From contig NZ_CP116619.1 of the NCBI RefSeq assembly GCF_030409055.1, positions 3,511,628 through 3,575,627 of the forward strand: a stretch of 64,000 nt of DNA. The letters run 5' to 3'. A model generated the notes under the pieces. It was not told the DNA's origin and made no database searches. It was given only the letters and a program-made list of their open reading frames with translations. The translations under genes and the position numbers were made by a program. Shown piece by piece: positions 53,475 to 62,257 of the stretch (positions are counted from its first letter, which is position 1; each line of letters starts with the position of its first letter). This DNA is from Trichocoleus desertorum NBK24. Lineage in GTDB: Bacteria > Cyanobacteriota > Cyanobacteriia > FACHB-46.

Positions 53475-55010
53475 ATGACAGACACTTCTCTTCCTCCCTT
53501 TATTCAACAGATGCTGGAGCCAGGATTTTATCCGCATCCTGTCGTAGAGCCGATCCAGCTGATTCAGACTCATGTTTCCTATGTGCTGCTGACGGGTGAC
53601 TATGCCTATAAAGCCAAAAAACCCGTCAACTTTGGCTTTTTAGACTTCGATACCCTAGAAAAACGCTGCCATTTCTGCGAAGAAGAAATCCGCCTCAATC
53701 AACGGGGCGCGGCTGAACTGTATCTAGAGATTCTGCCATTGACCCAAGATGGCGATCGCTACCAACTAGGCGGCTCCGGCGATCCGGTTGAGTACGTGAT
53801 TAAGATGCGGCAGTTTCCCCAAGAAACGCTATTTACTAATTTGTTCGATCGGGGCGAACTAACGGCTGCGCGTTTGGTGGAGCTAGCTCAGGAACTGGCA
53901 AGCTTTCACGCTAAGGCAACTAGCAGCGACTATATTCGGAGTTTTGGTGAGGTAGACCAGATCCGAGTGGCGATCGATGAAAACTATGACCAAACCCTGA
54001 AGTATGTGGGTGGGCCGCAGACTCAGCAGCAACTGGACGAAACCCGAAACTACACCGATCGCTTGTTTGCCGAGCACAAAGCTTTATTCGATAGCCGTAT
54101 TCGCAACGGTTGGATTCGTGAGTGCCACGGTGATGTGCATTTGCGAAACATTTGTCTATGGCAAGACAAAGTTTTGCTGTTCGACTGTATTGAATTCAAT
54201 GAGCCTTTTCGCTTCGTTGATGCCATGTTCGATGTGGCTTACATCGTCATGGATCTGGATGCCCGCGATCGCCCAGACTTGAGCAACGTTTTCTTGAACG
54301 CCTATGTGGAGCAAACTGGTGATTGGGAAGGATTGCAAGTTCTACCTTTCTATCTCAGTCGGCAATCTTATGTCCGTGCCAAAGTCACTTCATTCTTGCT
54401 GGACGACCCCACTGTACCTGAAGTTGAGAAGCAAGCCGCCAAAGAGACCGCAGAGCGCTACTACCGCTTGGCGTGGCAATATACCCAACCGCAGCAAGGA
54501 CAGTTGATTTTGATGTCTGGGCTGTCTGGAGCGGGCAAGAGTACCACGGCTCGACAGGTGGCGGGTGAGATCAGTGGCATTCATATTCGCTCCGATGCGG
54601 TGCGGAAACATTTAGGTGGCATTCCGCTCCATCAGCGAGGGGGTGCGGATCTTTATACGCTGGAGATGACCCAGAAAACTTATGATCGCCTGCTCAAGCT
54701 CGGCACAACCTTAGCATCAGCAGGCTTCCCGGTCCTTTTGGACGCTAAATACGATCGCCAAGTGTTACGGGCCGAGGCGATCGCTCAAGCTCAAGCTCAT
54801 CAATTGCCGCTGAAGATTCTCTATTGCACCGCTCCAGAAGAGGTGTTGCGCGATCGCTTGCAGCAACGCACTAATGACATTGCCGATGCTACGGCGGATT
54901 TGCTGGCTCAACAGCAGATGGAGTCATTTACGGCGGATGAGCAAGCTTTTGTGACGAACTTGGACACGACCCAAGATTTGGCATCTCAACTGAAGCAGGT
55001 TCTGAAGTAA
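53475..55010 (+). CDS. Two-domain kinase: aminoglycoside-phosphotransferase-like + P-loop kinase (COG2187/COG0645)
   Basis: Residues about 1-320 form a protein-kinase-fold phosphotransferase domain with CHGDVHLRNI at 217-226 (catalytic Asp D220) and DCIEFN (metal-binding Asp, about 237). Residues about 340-511 form a P-loop kinase domain, Walker A GLSGAGKST at 349-357, with further motifs HIRSDAVRKHL and an LID-like LQQRTNDIADAT. This two-part architecture is widespread in bacteria and functionally uncharacterised; substrate unknown. Start ATG at 53475. It may be read through or controlled by the preceding terminator; the next small membrane protein gene follows after 24 bases. Confidence 0.9.
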   Translation: MTDTSLPPFIQQMLEPGFYPHPVVEPIQLIQTHVSYVLLTGDYAYKAKKPVNFGFLDFDTLEKRCHFCEEEIRLNQRGAAELYLEILPLTQDGDRYQLGGSGDPVEYVIKMRQFPQETLFTNLFDRGELTAARLVELAQELASFHAKATSSDYIRSFGEVDQIRVAIDENYDQTLKYVGGPQTQQQLDETRNYTDRLFAEHKALFDSRIRNGWIRECHGDVHLRNICLWQDKVLLFDCIEFNEPFRFVDAMFDVAYIVMDLDARDRPDLSNVFLNAYVEQTGDWEGLQVLPFYLSRQSYVRAKVTSFLLDDPTVPEVEKQAAKETAERYYRLAWQYTQPQQGQLILMSGLSGAGKSTTARQVAGEISGIHIRSDAVRKHLGGIPLHQRGGADLYTLEMTQKTYDRLLKLGTTLASAGFPVLLDAKYDRQVLRAEAIAQAQAHQLPLKILYCTAPEEVLRDRLQQRTNDIADATADLLAQQQMESFTADEQAFVTNLDTTQDLASQLKQVLK

Positions 55011-55034
55011 CCGTAGAGGTGGGAGAAAAAGGCG

Positions 55035-55361
55035 GTGGCTATGGCTTCTAGGTTTTCGGGCGGATTTGCAGTTGGACTGAAGTGGTCTTTATTCTTTCTG
55101 CTCTGCTTTTTCGTCCTGGGTTACTCCGCCGTCTTTAGTATCCTCTTGGCCTCTATGGGCGGATTTGCGACGAGTTTGATTACAGATTGGTGGAATGCTA
55201 AAGGAGAACCCTCCCCTCCCACCACTTCGGATGCAGCAGGAAATCGAGAGAGTCAGCCTAAGGCGGAACGAATCCTAACCCGCGCTGAAAAATGGCAACG
55301 AGTCACTGGTAATCGTCACAGGCGTCTCCCTAGATTAAAGTGGCCGTTTGGCAAAAGGTAA
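55035..55361 (+). CDS. Hypothetical membrane protein, 108 residues
   Basis: Not recognised. Hydrophobic segment(s) at about 15-50 (LKWSLFFLLCFFVLGYSAVFSILLA) form one or two membrane helices; the C-terminal half is hydrophilic and strongly basic (RHRRLPRLKWPFGKR). Start is GTG at 55035 or ATG at 55041. It lies 24 bases after the two-domain kinase gene and its stop overlaps the upstream extension of the next transporter frame, so the three are probably co-transcribed. Function unknown. Confidence 0.7.
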   Translation: MAMASRFSGGFAVGLKWSLFFLLCFFVLGYSAVFSILLASMGGFATSLITDWWNAKGEPSPPTTSDAAGNRESQPKAERILTRAEKWQRVTGNRHRRLPRLKWPFGKR

Positions 55362-55371
55362 AATCAACTTT

Positions 55372-56487
55372 ATGACTAACTCCCCTAATAAAGTGCAGCG
55401 ATGGCTGGCCTTGGGTTTGCCGTTTCCGTTGATTGTGCTCAACGCTTGGGTTGCTCTTCGGGTCTTCGATTATTTTGAGCCATTGGTCACGGTCTTTGGC
55501 CTCTCTGTTCTGTTAGCTTTCATCTTGAACTATCCGGTACGGTTTCTACACCAGCGCGGCATGGGACGCAATCGAGCCGTTTTCTTGACTTTTTTAGTCG
55601 CCCTCATCATGGTGATTGCGGTGGGGGTGACGCTGATTCCGATTTTGCTAGAGCAACTGAGTGAAGTGCTCAGAGTTTTGCCCAGTTGGATTGCTTCGGG
55701 CAGTACCAAGCTGGAGCGACTCAACCAATGGTTAGCCACGCGCAACTTACCGTTAGACCTGAGTCATTTAGCCACTCAACTTACCGATCACTTCCCCGAC
55801 GAAGTCCAAGCTCTGGCTGAAGAATTGCTCACCTTAGCGTTAGATGCCGTCAACAGTGTTTCCGATGTGCTGCTGACGACTGTGTTGACGTTTTATCTGT
55901 TGTTGGACGGCGATCGCATCTGGAACGGTTTGTTTCGCCGCTTGCCCAGTCGCTTCGGGGTGCCAATTCAGCGATCGCTCCAACAAAACTTTCAAAACTA
56001 TTTTCTGGGTCAAGTCACTCTCGCAGCCCTCGTCGGTACTGCCATGACCTTGGCTTTTTTAGCTTTGAGGCTGAAATTTGCCTTGCTGTTTGGCCTTGGT
56101 ATTGGGGTCATGACCCTGATTCCTTTTGGGGATGTCTTGAGCTTTACTTTGGTAGGTCTAGTGATTGCGGCTCACGATTTTTGGTTGGGTGCCAGAACTT
56201 TGGGGGTGGCTGTGGTGGTGGATCAAGTGATTGACCAAGCGATCGCGCCTAGGCTGTTGGGCAGCTTTACAGGTCTGAGTCCGATCTGGGTAATTGCTGT
56301 TTTGGTCATTGGCACAAAAATTGGAGGGTTGTTAGGACTCCTGATTGCCGTCCCGATTGCCAGTTCAATCAAAAGTTTGTTGGATATTAGCTTCAAGCCT
56401 GCTCCTGAGGACAACGGTCGCGAATTTGAGCCTTCTCAGCTCAATCCCATGCAACTTGCGCCCTCGGAATCTGATCCTTGTCCGTAG
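55372..56487 (+). CDS. AI-2E family transporter (PerM/YdiK type)
   Basis: A polytopic membrane protein with eight or so helices, starting WLALGLPFPLIVLNAWVALRVF and with the family signature GNRAVF-like MGRNRAVFLTFLVAL, the long periplasmic-type segment (130-190), and the C-terminal glycine-rich GLLIAVPIASSIK. Members have been linked to autoinducer-2 export or Na+/H+ antiport; the substrate cannot be set here. The frame opens at a TTG (55348), but the ATG at 55372, with AAAAGG upstream, is preferred (371 residues). Confidence 0.9.
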   Translation: MTNSPNKVQRWLALGLPFPLIVLNAWVALRVFDYFEPLVTVFGLSVLLAFILNYPVRFLHQRGMGRNRAVFLTFLVALIMVIAVGVTLIPILLEQLSEVLRVLPSWIASGSTKLERLNQWLATRNLPLDLSHLATQLTDHFPDEVQALAEELLTLALDAVNSVSDVLLTTVLTFYLLLDGDRIWNGLFRRLPSRFGVPIQRSLQQNFQNYFLGQVTLAALVGTAMTLAFLALRLKFALLFGLGIGVMTLIPFGDVLSFTLVGLVIAAHDFWLGARTLGVAVVVDQVIDQAIAPRLLGSFTGLSPIWVIAVLVIGTKIGGLLGLLIAVPIASSIKSLLDISFKPAPEDNGREFEPSQLNPMQLAPSESDPCP

Positions 56488-56576
56488 CAGCAAAGCATTC
56501 AGTAGGGGGTCTTGGGGCAATTGCTAGGGGGCTTGACCGTAAGCTTCGCCCTACCGCTCAATTCAGCACCTATTAG

Positions 56577-56618
56577 ATCTGCGAAATATCTGCGAACATC
56601 TGTGAACATTTGCGAAAT
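56577..56618. repeat. Four near-identical 10-11-base tandem repeats before the ydcF-type gene
   Basis: The units read ATCTGCGAAAT (56577), ATCTGCGAAC (56588), ATCTGTGAAC (56598) and ATTTGCGAAAT (56608). The array ends 4 bases before the ATG at 56623. Spacing near one helical turn fits cooperative protein binding; replication slippage without function is equally possible. Confidence 0.85.
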
Positions 56619-56622
56619 ATTC

Positions 56623-57414
56623 ATGTTCATATTTCTATCAAAGCTGCTGCCTTTATTTTTGTATCCGCTAGGGCTGACTTGTCTGCTTTTAGTCGTGGCC
56701 TTGTTGACGTTTTGGAAGCGTCCCCGGACTGCGGCTGGTGCGATCGCCCTTGCCCTCACCATTTTGCTATTGGGAGGGAATGGTTGGGTTGCTAATCAGT
56801 TGGTGCGATCGCTAGAGTGGCAAAATTTACCCGCAGCAGAACTACCAACCGCAGATGCGATCGTCGTCTTGGGTGGTGCTACCAAGTCTAGCGCCAAGCC
56901 CCGACCGGGAGTGGATTTGAGCGAAGCAGGCGATCGCGTCGTTTATGGGGCACAACTGTATCGAGAAGGCAAAGCCCCGCTCCTGATTCTGAGCGGCGGG
57001 CGGATTAACTGGCGAGGTGGGGGATCTCCAGAATCGGCTGATATGGCGGCTCTGATGCAAAGTTGGGGCGTACCCCAGTCGGCAATTCTGCAAGACCCGC
57101 GATCGCTGAATACCTACGAGAATGCCGTTAATGTGAAGCAAATCCTAAAATCTCACCAGCTTAAGCGGATCTTGCTCGTCACCTCAGCCATGCATATGCC
57201 GCGATCGCGACTGATTTTCCGGCGTCAGGGAATTGAAGCTGTTCCAGCTCCAACCGACTTTTTAGTCACAGAGCTAGAAGTGCAAGAGTTGCAGAGTAGC
57301 CCAGAATCGTTCTTACTCAATCTGCTGCCTGATGCCGATCGACTCCAACAATCTTCTCGCGTTCTGAAGGAGTATTTGGGACTGGTTATTTATCGCCTAC
57401 GAGGTTGGTTGTAA
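56623..57414 (+). CDS. YdcF/SanA-like (DUF218) membrane protein
   Basis: Two N-terminal membrane helices (about 4-25 and 33-52) are followed by the DUF218 domain. The domain shows DAIVVLGGAT, a ligand-binding region RVVYGAQLYREGKAPLLILSGG, EYADM-like ESADMAALMQSWG and the conserved NTYENA. The family binds S-adenosylmethionine in E. coli YdcF and is linked to envelope functions (SanA, ElyC). The open frame extends 37 codons further upstream through the tandem repeats, but the natural start is the ATG at 56623 (263 residues). Confidence 0.88.
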   Translation: MFIFLSKLLPLFLYPLGLTCLLLVVALLTFWKRPRTAAGAIALALTILLLGGNGWVANQLVRSLEWQNLPAAELPTADAIVVLGGATKSSAKPRPGVDLSEAGDRVVYGAQLYREGKAPLLILSGGRINWRGGGSPESADMAALMQSWGVPQSAILQDPRSLNTYENAVNVKQILKSHQLKRILLVTSAMHMPRSRLIFRRQGIEAVPAPTDFLVTELEVQELQSSPESFLLNLLPDADRLQQSSRVLKEYLGLVIYRLRGWL

Positions 57415-57432
57415 TGGATCTGTAGCGCTCAC

Positions 57433-58455
57433 CTACGCTCTACCATTAACCCCCACGGCCACAACCACTTCTGAGGTAGAGCTGATATTGGATACGACGG
57501 GATGCATCACTTGCAGCCGCAGCGCATTACGGAAATCAGGATCGAGGTAGCGCCGTTGGATCGGTTGCCAACTTTGCCACAGTTGTAGTTTTCTTTGTTG
57601 AATCTGCTCGTTCAAGCTGGGTAGCGCTGTCGCCAAGTCTGACTCTACCTCGGTGCTCAGGAACTCACTCAAAACTGAATAATCTTGAATTTGACCTAGC
57701 ACTTCCTGAATATTTTTGAAGTCTTCGACTTGGGCTGCATAGGCAGGCTCATAAAAGTCAGTAAAGAATTCTGTTTGATAGCGCACTCGCTTAAGTTGCT
57801 TGCGCAGATCATGCAGTTGGGCCTCCTGTTTTACCAGCAAGGCTTGAACGGTTTTGGCATCTAACTTGGATGAGTATTGAGTTTGGCCTAGGGTTGCTCC
57901 GACTAGCCAACCGGGATGCAGCAGCAATTGACTAATGAGAGGCAGTAACAAATCGGGGAGAACTTTAAGAATGGGTTCATTCGCGATCGCCTGATATTGC
58001 GGTTGTTTAACCCAATGGGAAAAGGCTTTTTTGAACTTTTGATAATGTCCGCGATGAAGGGTTTTTTCTAGCTCCGAAAAGTGATGCGATCGCTGCTTTT
58101 GCAGTTTTTTGAAGATGGCATCTAACTGTTTTTGTTCTGGCTTTTTAAGTGAAGGATAGTAACGATTTTTTAACTCGTCTTGAAGTACGTCTAAGTCTCG
58201 AACTGCTCCTAGCTTTTTAGCAATTTTACTAATCCGAGGAATATTAGTTGCCTTGGGTAAATCTAAAGCGGGGCCAAACACTTGCAGAGCAGTCCGGAGC
58301 CGACGCATCCCAACTCGCATTTGATGTAAATTTTCTGGCTCCGAGTCTTGCAGAACGGCTGCTTCAGGCTTTATAGACTTTTTGAAGTGCTGTTGAATTG
58401 CCGCGTGAGCATATTCTCCCAAGGTTGCCAGTTTTTCTGATGTCTGAATTTGCAT
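57433..58455 (-). CDS. CHAD-domain protein
   Basis: A helical protein with conserved histidines and charged residues. The family stretch HQMRVGMRRLRTALQVFGPAL (with its conserved His/Arg) begins near residue 44, and KLGAVRDLDVLQDEL follows. CHAD proteins bind polyphosphate; they often occur beside CYTH triphosphatases or in polyphosphate granules. No CYTH gene lies near. Length 340 covers a full CHAD domain plus a short C-terminal tail. Start ATG at 58455. It converges with the ydcF-type gene (18-base gap). Confidence 0.92.
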   Translation of the reverse strand: MQIQTSEKLATLGEYAHAAIQQHFKKSIKPEAAVLQDSEPENLHQMRVGMRRLRTALQVFGPALDLPKATNIPRISKIAKKLGAVRDLDVLQDELKNRYYPSLKKPEQKQLDAIFKKLQKQRSHHFSELEKTLHRGHYQKFKKAFSHWVKQPQYQAIANEPILKVLPDLLLPLISQLLLHPGWLVGATLGQTQYSSKLDAKTVQALLVKQEAQLHDLRKQLKRVRYQTEFFTDFYEPAYAAQVEDFKNIQEVLGQIQDYSVLSEFLSTEVESDLATALPSLNEQIQQRKLQLWQSWQPIQRRYLDPDFRNALRLQVMHPVVSNISSTSEVVVAVGVNGRA

Positions 58456-58801
58456 AGCTCTTGATCACAACGCTAAAGGTATCAGGATGGCAAATCTTGT
58501 CGCAGATTTTGTCAAGCTTTTACTACTATTTTGTTGCTTTCAACTGGCGAGTTGTTCATCCCTTAGACAGTTAAGTTTAGAACCGTCTATATAAAACTAT
58601 CTATATAAATTTGCCTAGGCAAAGAGAGCTAGTCAGGAAAGCGATCGCTTTTCTTCCAAAGCCTATCGTTTGAAGCATAGATAGTTAAACTATAAAAGCA
58701 TGAGCCTAGCGGTTAGATAACTTCCTCACACAGATAAGCCCGCAAAGTTAAAAAAATATTTATTAAAAGCAAATTAAAACCCTTAGAAATTAGAAGCTGA
58801 A
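58456..58801. other. A/T-rich divergent gap between CHAD and a small gene
   Basis: About 345 bases. It holds a perfect inverted repeat ATAGTT-A-AACTAT (58681-58693) and two copies of CTATATAAA-like words (near 58586-58608). No coding frame or structured RNA was recognised. It should contain both promoters. Confidence 0.45.
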
Positions 58802-59026
58802 ATGACTCAACCTCTGCATTGGCTGGTTCCCGCTCCTCCAAAGACTGCTGAGATTTTTGCGGTTTACCAAGCCACGCACGAATTCTATCGGGAGGCGCAG
58901 TATCGAGAAGCGTTGGAGGAGTATTACGAATGGTATGAGCAAACTGCTGCTGCTCATCAACGGGAGGCTGAGAAGATGCGGAGGGATATAAATATTTTTG
59001 GCTGGTTTAGTCGGCGCGATCGCTAG
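58802..59026 (+). CDS. Hypothetical small protein, 74 residues
   Basis: Not recognised. A charged, probably helical protein with an aromatic-rich central segment (YREAQYREALEEYYEWYEQ) and a basic end (FGWFSRRDR). No signal peptide. Start ATG at 58802 directly follows the A/T-rich gap; no clear ribosome-binding site. It looks like a conserved cyanobacterial small protein, but I cannot give a role. Confidence 0.65.
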   Translation: MTQPLHWLVPAPPKTAEIFAVYQATHEFYREAQYREALEEYYEWYEQTAAAHQREAEKMRRDINIFGWFSRRDR

Positions 59027-59130
59027 TCTCTAATCTGCTATGGCAGTCCTATAAAAGCCAAGAGCTTGGAGAACCTGTCCCCAAACCCCTGCTGAGAGAT
59101 TTACATCTTCAGACCTTTCCCACAAGAGGG

Positions 59131-59355
59131 TTAGGCTGTGACTTCTATTTCTGCTTCGTGCAGGTGAGCACGGAATTTTTTGTCAAATTTGACCTGAATG
59201 GGTAAGTTGGCACTGACAGGTCGCCCATGCCACTCTGTTACCACAGCTATCACTTCGCCTTCCTGACCTTTAATATCAAATGCTTGATTGCGATGGTCAG
59301 GGTGATGGTACACAATGACGGATTCTTTGACGCGAACGCGATCGCCAACTTTCAT
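59131..59355 (-). CDS. ftrV: Ferredoxin-thioredoxin reductase, variable chain
   Basis: The small subunit of the Fe-S enzyme that passes electrons from photosystem I-reduced ferredoxin to thioredoxins, switching carbon-fixation enzymes on in light. The sequence opens MKVGDRVRVKESVIVYHHPDHR and continues FDIKGQEGEVIAVVTEWHGRPVSANLP, the family's SH3-like beta barrel. Length 74 is normal for the cyanobacterial form. Start ATG at 59355. The catalytic chain (ftrC) is not in the window. Confidence 0.93.
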   Translation of the reverse strand: MKVGDRVRVKESVIVYHHPDHRNQAFDIKGQEGEVIAVVTEWHGRPVSANLPIQVKFDKKFRAHLHEAEIEVTA

Positions 59356-59483
59356 AATCCTCGTGTTTCCTCTTCAACAACCCGAACCAATACAGCGCTC
59401 AGCCGCAGCTAGCACGTGCAGACAACCTTTTTATCTTCACATAAGAGTGGCATTTATCTTCACACAAGAGTGGGACTTTCCGA

Positions 59484-61493
59484 TCAATTGGTAGGGGAAC
59501 TGGGGGGTAACGTTTGATTTAGGGGGTTGGGCAGGCGTTGCCGTAGTTGTTGGAAGCTTTGGGGATTGAGTTGCGACCAAGCAATTAAACCAGCGGTTCC
59601 TCCAGCCGCCAACAGGATTAATAAGCTGAGGACGACGAAGCGGTTGCGCTTGCGAGTTACCGTGCCGACCGGAGCACCAGTGACGGGGGCTGAAGTTTCA
59701 TCTGATTCGCCATAGAGTAGCGCCTTGGAGGCTTCGGACATGTCTGAGGGCCAATTGCCCGTGGCATTGGTCGTTCCTCGTTTGGGATCGAACCAGTTGA
59801 GCTGGAAGTCGGAAGAGACTCGACAGTGCATCAACACGACAGAAGTGTTGTCATAGCCGTTGTGTTGGTTGGCTAAATCAACCAAGGCTTGAACTGCGGC
59901 AGACAAAGATAATTTACCTTGCAGCACAGGTTCGGCGTAATCAACCCAGGCTCGCTCGATTAAACCGTTGTCGCTCAAGCCATCAGAGCAGAGCAAAAGT
60001 AGCCCATCTTCTTCGACAATAAAACGCTGTACTGTAGGTCGGAGAAAATCGGCATCTCTGGTGCCTAGGGCTTGCGTTAAAGCGCCTGCGTCGGGTCTTT
60101 GTAGCGCTTCGCGATAGAGGCTGCGGCCTAAGCGAACTTCTCTGGTGGTCACGTCGTCGTCTAGCGTCAAGCGATGGCAGTAGTGAGGGGTGATCCAGTA
60201 AGCGCGGCTGTCGCCCACATTGGCAATGTATAGTTCATGCGCATTGTCTGCGGTTGCGCCTGAGGTCAGTCTGACTCGTTGCGGTAATTGCAGGGCCATG
60301 ACTAAGGTGGTTCCCATCCGCTGCCGTGACTCTCGCCCTTGAGTATCGTTTTGGGCCGAAATTAGGTTGTTCACGACGCGAATGGCGGCTTCTAGCTGCT
60401 CCATAATTAATTCTGGGGACAGCAGTTCTTCTTGCTCTTCTACCTCAGCGAGAAAGGCACGAATTTGTAATTTGAGCGATCGCACCGCCAACTGACTTGC
60501 CACTTCACCGCCTTCATGACCGCCAATGCCATCACAGACGATCGCCAAGTGGGGCACTAATTTTTCTTTAGGGCGGGCTTGTCCTTCCCGCAGGTCGGCC
60601 ACCGTGGGGAAATAAGCATCTTCGTTCAGCGATCGCTGCTTGCCTGTATCCGATTCCCCCAGCAACTTGAGATGTAGAGGCAATTGAGAGGATTGTTCTA
60701 GCAATAATTGATTGAGCTGCGTGGCTACAGTGGTGAGCGAGGCTTCCCCAGTGCGTAATGGGTGCAAAACGATTTGTAGGGGATTGGCGACGACCACTTG
60801 AGCTTCCGAAGCCCAGGCAAAAAGAAATTCGCCAAATTCCTCTAGGGTCGGGGGCTGTGGCAACTTGCGATTTAAGAGCGATCGCGCTTGACCCGAAGCT
60901 TCAGGTGCATCGGCATACAGCTCTCGTAGTCGCACCCGCCAGCCTTCTACCCGCAGATTTTCTGGAAGCATTAAGCTAGAGGCCACACCTTGCTCGGATA
61001 GTGGTTGCCACAGTTGCAGCAATTGCCACAACCAATACACCTGCCGCATGGAAGTGGTTTGCGGCCATACCTCGGCCATAGAGGGGTGTAAGTTGCCTTG
61101 GGAGTCGAGCGGGGCACTGTCTAGTAGCACAATATCCCACTCAGCCATACCTTCCTGGCTGGCAGCAAATCCATATAACTCTGGCACATGCAATCGTTGC
61201 GGATAGAGGTGTAGATAAGCGGCTAGCTCATCGGGCCAGACTTGGGGGAGGTGAGGCAGCAGTCCGGGCTGGGTGTCGAGCCAAACTTGCGGCATCACCA
61301 CATAGTATCGACCTAGAACCAACTCTCCCGGCGATCGCTGAGTCGCACCGCTGCCACTGGCCCAAAGATAACGATAGATGAGCGGCGTTTCACAACTGTC
61401 ACAGAGCTTCTGGCCTAGCGGATTCTGCGGATTAGCACAGGCTAGGTTGGGGCAAGAAATTTTTAGCTCAGAACTGCTCATGTGTTCGCACAC
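59484..61493 (-). CDS. PP2C-type protein phosphatase with zinc ribbon, kinase-like region and C-terminal TM helix
   Basis: Residues 11-40 form a zinc ribbon (C14, C19, C31, C34). Residues about 60-250 are a divergent region with kinase-like order: a GRYYVV glycine-poor loop, then SSLMLPENLRVEGWRVRLREL where kinases have the catalytic and DFG segments, without the catalytic residues. The PP2C phosphatase domain spans about 280-570 with metal-binding Asp in NEDAYF, VCDGIGGHEGGEVAS, CSDGLSDNG and YDNTSVV, so it should be active. A single helix (FVVLSLLILLAAGGTAGLIAW) lies near the C-terminus. The start is ATG 61493 or 61481. Probably counteracts Ser/Thr kinases at the membrane. Confidence 0.9.
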   Translation of the reverse strand: MCEHMSSSELKISCPNLACANPQNPLGQKLCDSCETPLIYRYLWASGSGATQRSPGELVLGRYYVVMPQVWLDTQPGLLPHLPQVWPDELAAYLHLYPQRLHVPELYGFAASQEGMAEWDIVLLDSAPLDSQGNLHPSMAEVWPQTTSMRQVYWLWQLLQLWQPLSEQGVASSLMLPENLRVEGWRVRLRELYADAPEASGQARSLLNRKLPQPPTLEEFGEFLFAWASEAQVVVANPLQIVLHPLRTGEASLTTVATQLNQLLLEQSSQLPLHLKLLGESDTGKQRSLNEDAYFPTVADLREGQARPKEKLVPHLAIVCDGIGGHEGGEVASQLAVRSLKLQIRAFLAEVEEQEELLSPELIMEQLEAAIRVVNNLISAQNDTQGRESRQRMGTTLVMALQLPQRVRLTSGATADNAHELYIANVGDSRAYWITPHYCHRLTLDDDVTTREVRLGRSLYREALQRPDAGALTQALGTRDADFLRPTVQRFIVEEDGLLLLCSDGLSDNGLIERAWVDYAEPVLQGKLSLSAAVQALVDLANQHNGYDNTSVVLMHCRVSSDFQLNWFDPKRGTTNATGNWPSDMSEASKALLYGESDETSAPVTGAPVGTVTRKRNRFVVLSLLILLAAGGTAGLIAWSQLNPQSFQQLRQRLPNPLNQTLPPSSPTN

Positions 61494-61791
61494 CCTAAAG
61501 CTAAGTGGATCAAAGGGCTAGATCTCTAAAGGCTGAGATAGATTGGTTGTGGCGGCACTCAGTTTCCCACCAGCCTACTCCATCCTTTCTAAGAACCTAT
61601 CCGAAAACCCCATCCAAAGGTTTTTAATCCTCAAATTCTATCGAGTTTTTAGAGAGGCTCTTAGCCTAGGTTGAAGTACAAGACAGCAATCATAGCAGGG
61701 TTAGGGACTACCAGGAATTTGCGATCGCAGCAAACCAAGCTGGAATTTGGCTGAGTGTCTGTGAATCTATCTTCATCGCGCGGCGCAGGAT

Positions 61792-62229
61792 ATGGTTATG
61801 GCTTTCAGTCCTACAGTGCTTTGGTTACTGATAGGAGTTGGCTTTTGTTTAGTAGAGCTATTGGTACCCACTGCCTTTATCTCATCCGTGATGGGCGTGA
61901 GTGCGTTGATCGTTGCCCTCATTTCTCTAGTTTTGCCGCAACTCAGTTGGCAAATTATTCTCTGGATGATTATTTCTGTGGCCCTGGTCGTTTTGGTGCA
62001 ACGCTGGGTTCCCAAACAGAAGGCATCCGCACTCATGGATGATGTCGAGGCTGAAACGCTCACCGAAATTCTGCCTGGAAAGATGGGGCGGGTACTCTAC
62101 GAAGGCAACTCCTGGCAAGCGCGATGTGGCGATGAATCCTTAGCGATCGCACCTCAACAAAAGGTCTATGTGGTCGGTCGTAAAGGCAACACGCTGCTGA
62201 TCATGCCCGAAAACTTACTGCATCACTAA
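61792..62229 (+). CDS. NfeD-like membrane protein
   Basis: Three membrane helices (about 7-80) begin [28 protein letters not shown]-terminal soluble OB-fold beta domain follows, with [17 protein letters not shown] and [17 protein letters not shown]. NfeD proteins of this short type pair with stomatin/slipin proteins and are thought to assist assembly of membrane microdomains; no enzyme activity is expected because the ClpP-class protease domain of long NfeD is absent. Start ATG at 61792 or 61798. Adjacent to the slipin gene (28-base gap), a classic pair. Confidence 0.93.
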   Translation: MVMAFSPTVLWLLIGVGFCLVELLVPTAFISSVMGVSALIVALISLVLPQLSWQIILWMIISVALVVLVQRWVPKQKASALMDDVEAETLTEILPGKMGRVLYEGNSWQARCGDESLAIAPQQKVYVVGRKGNTLLIMPENLLHH

Positions 62230-62257
62230 GGTTTCAAGCTTCAGGAGATTTAAATCA

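Noticed and set aside
56577-56618. Possible CRISPR remnant before the ydcF-type gene
   Set aside because: Units of 10-11 bases without spacers and no cas genes anywhere in the window.
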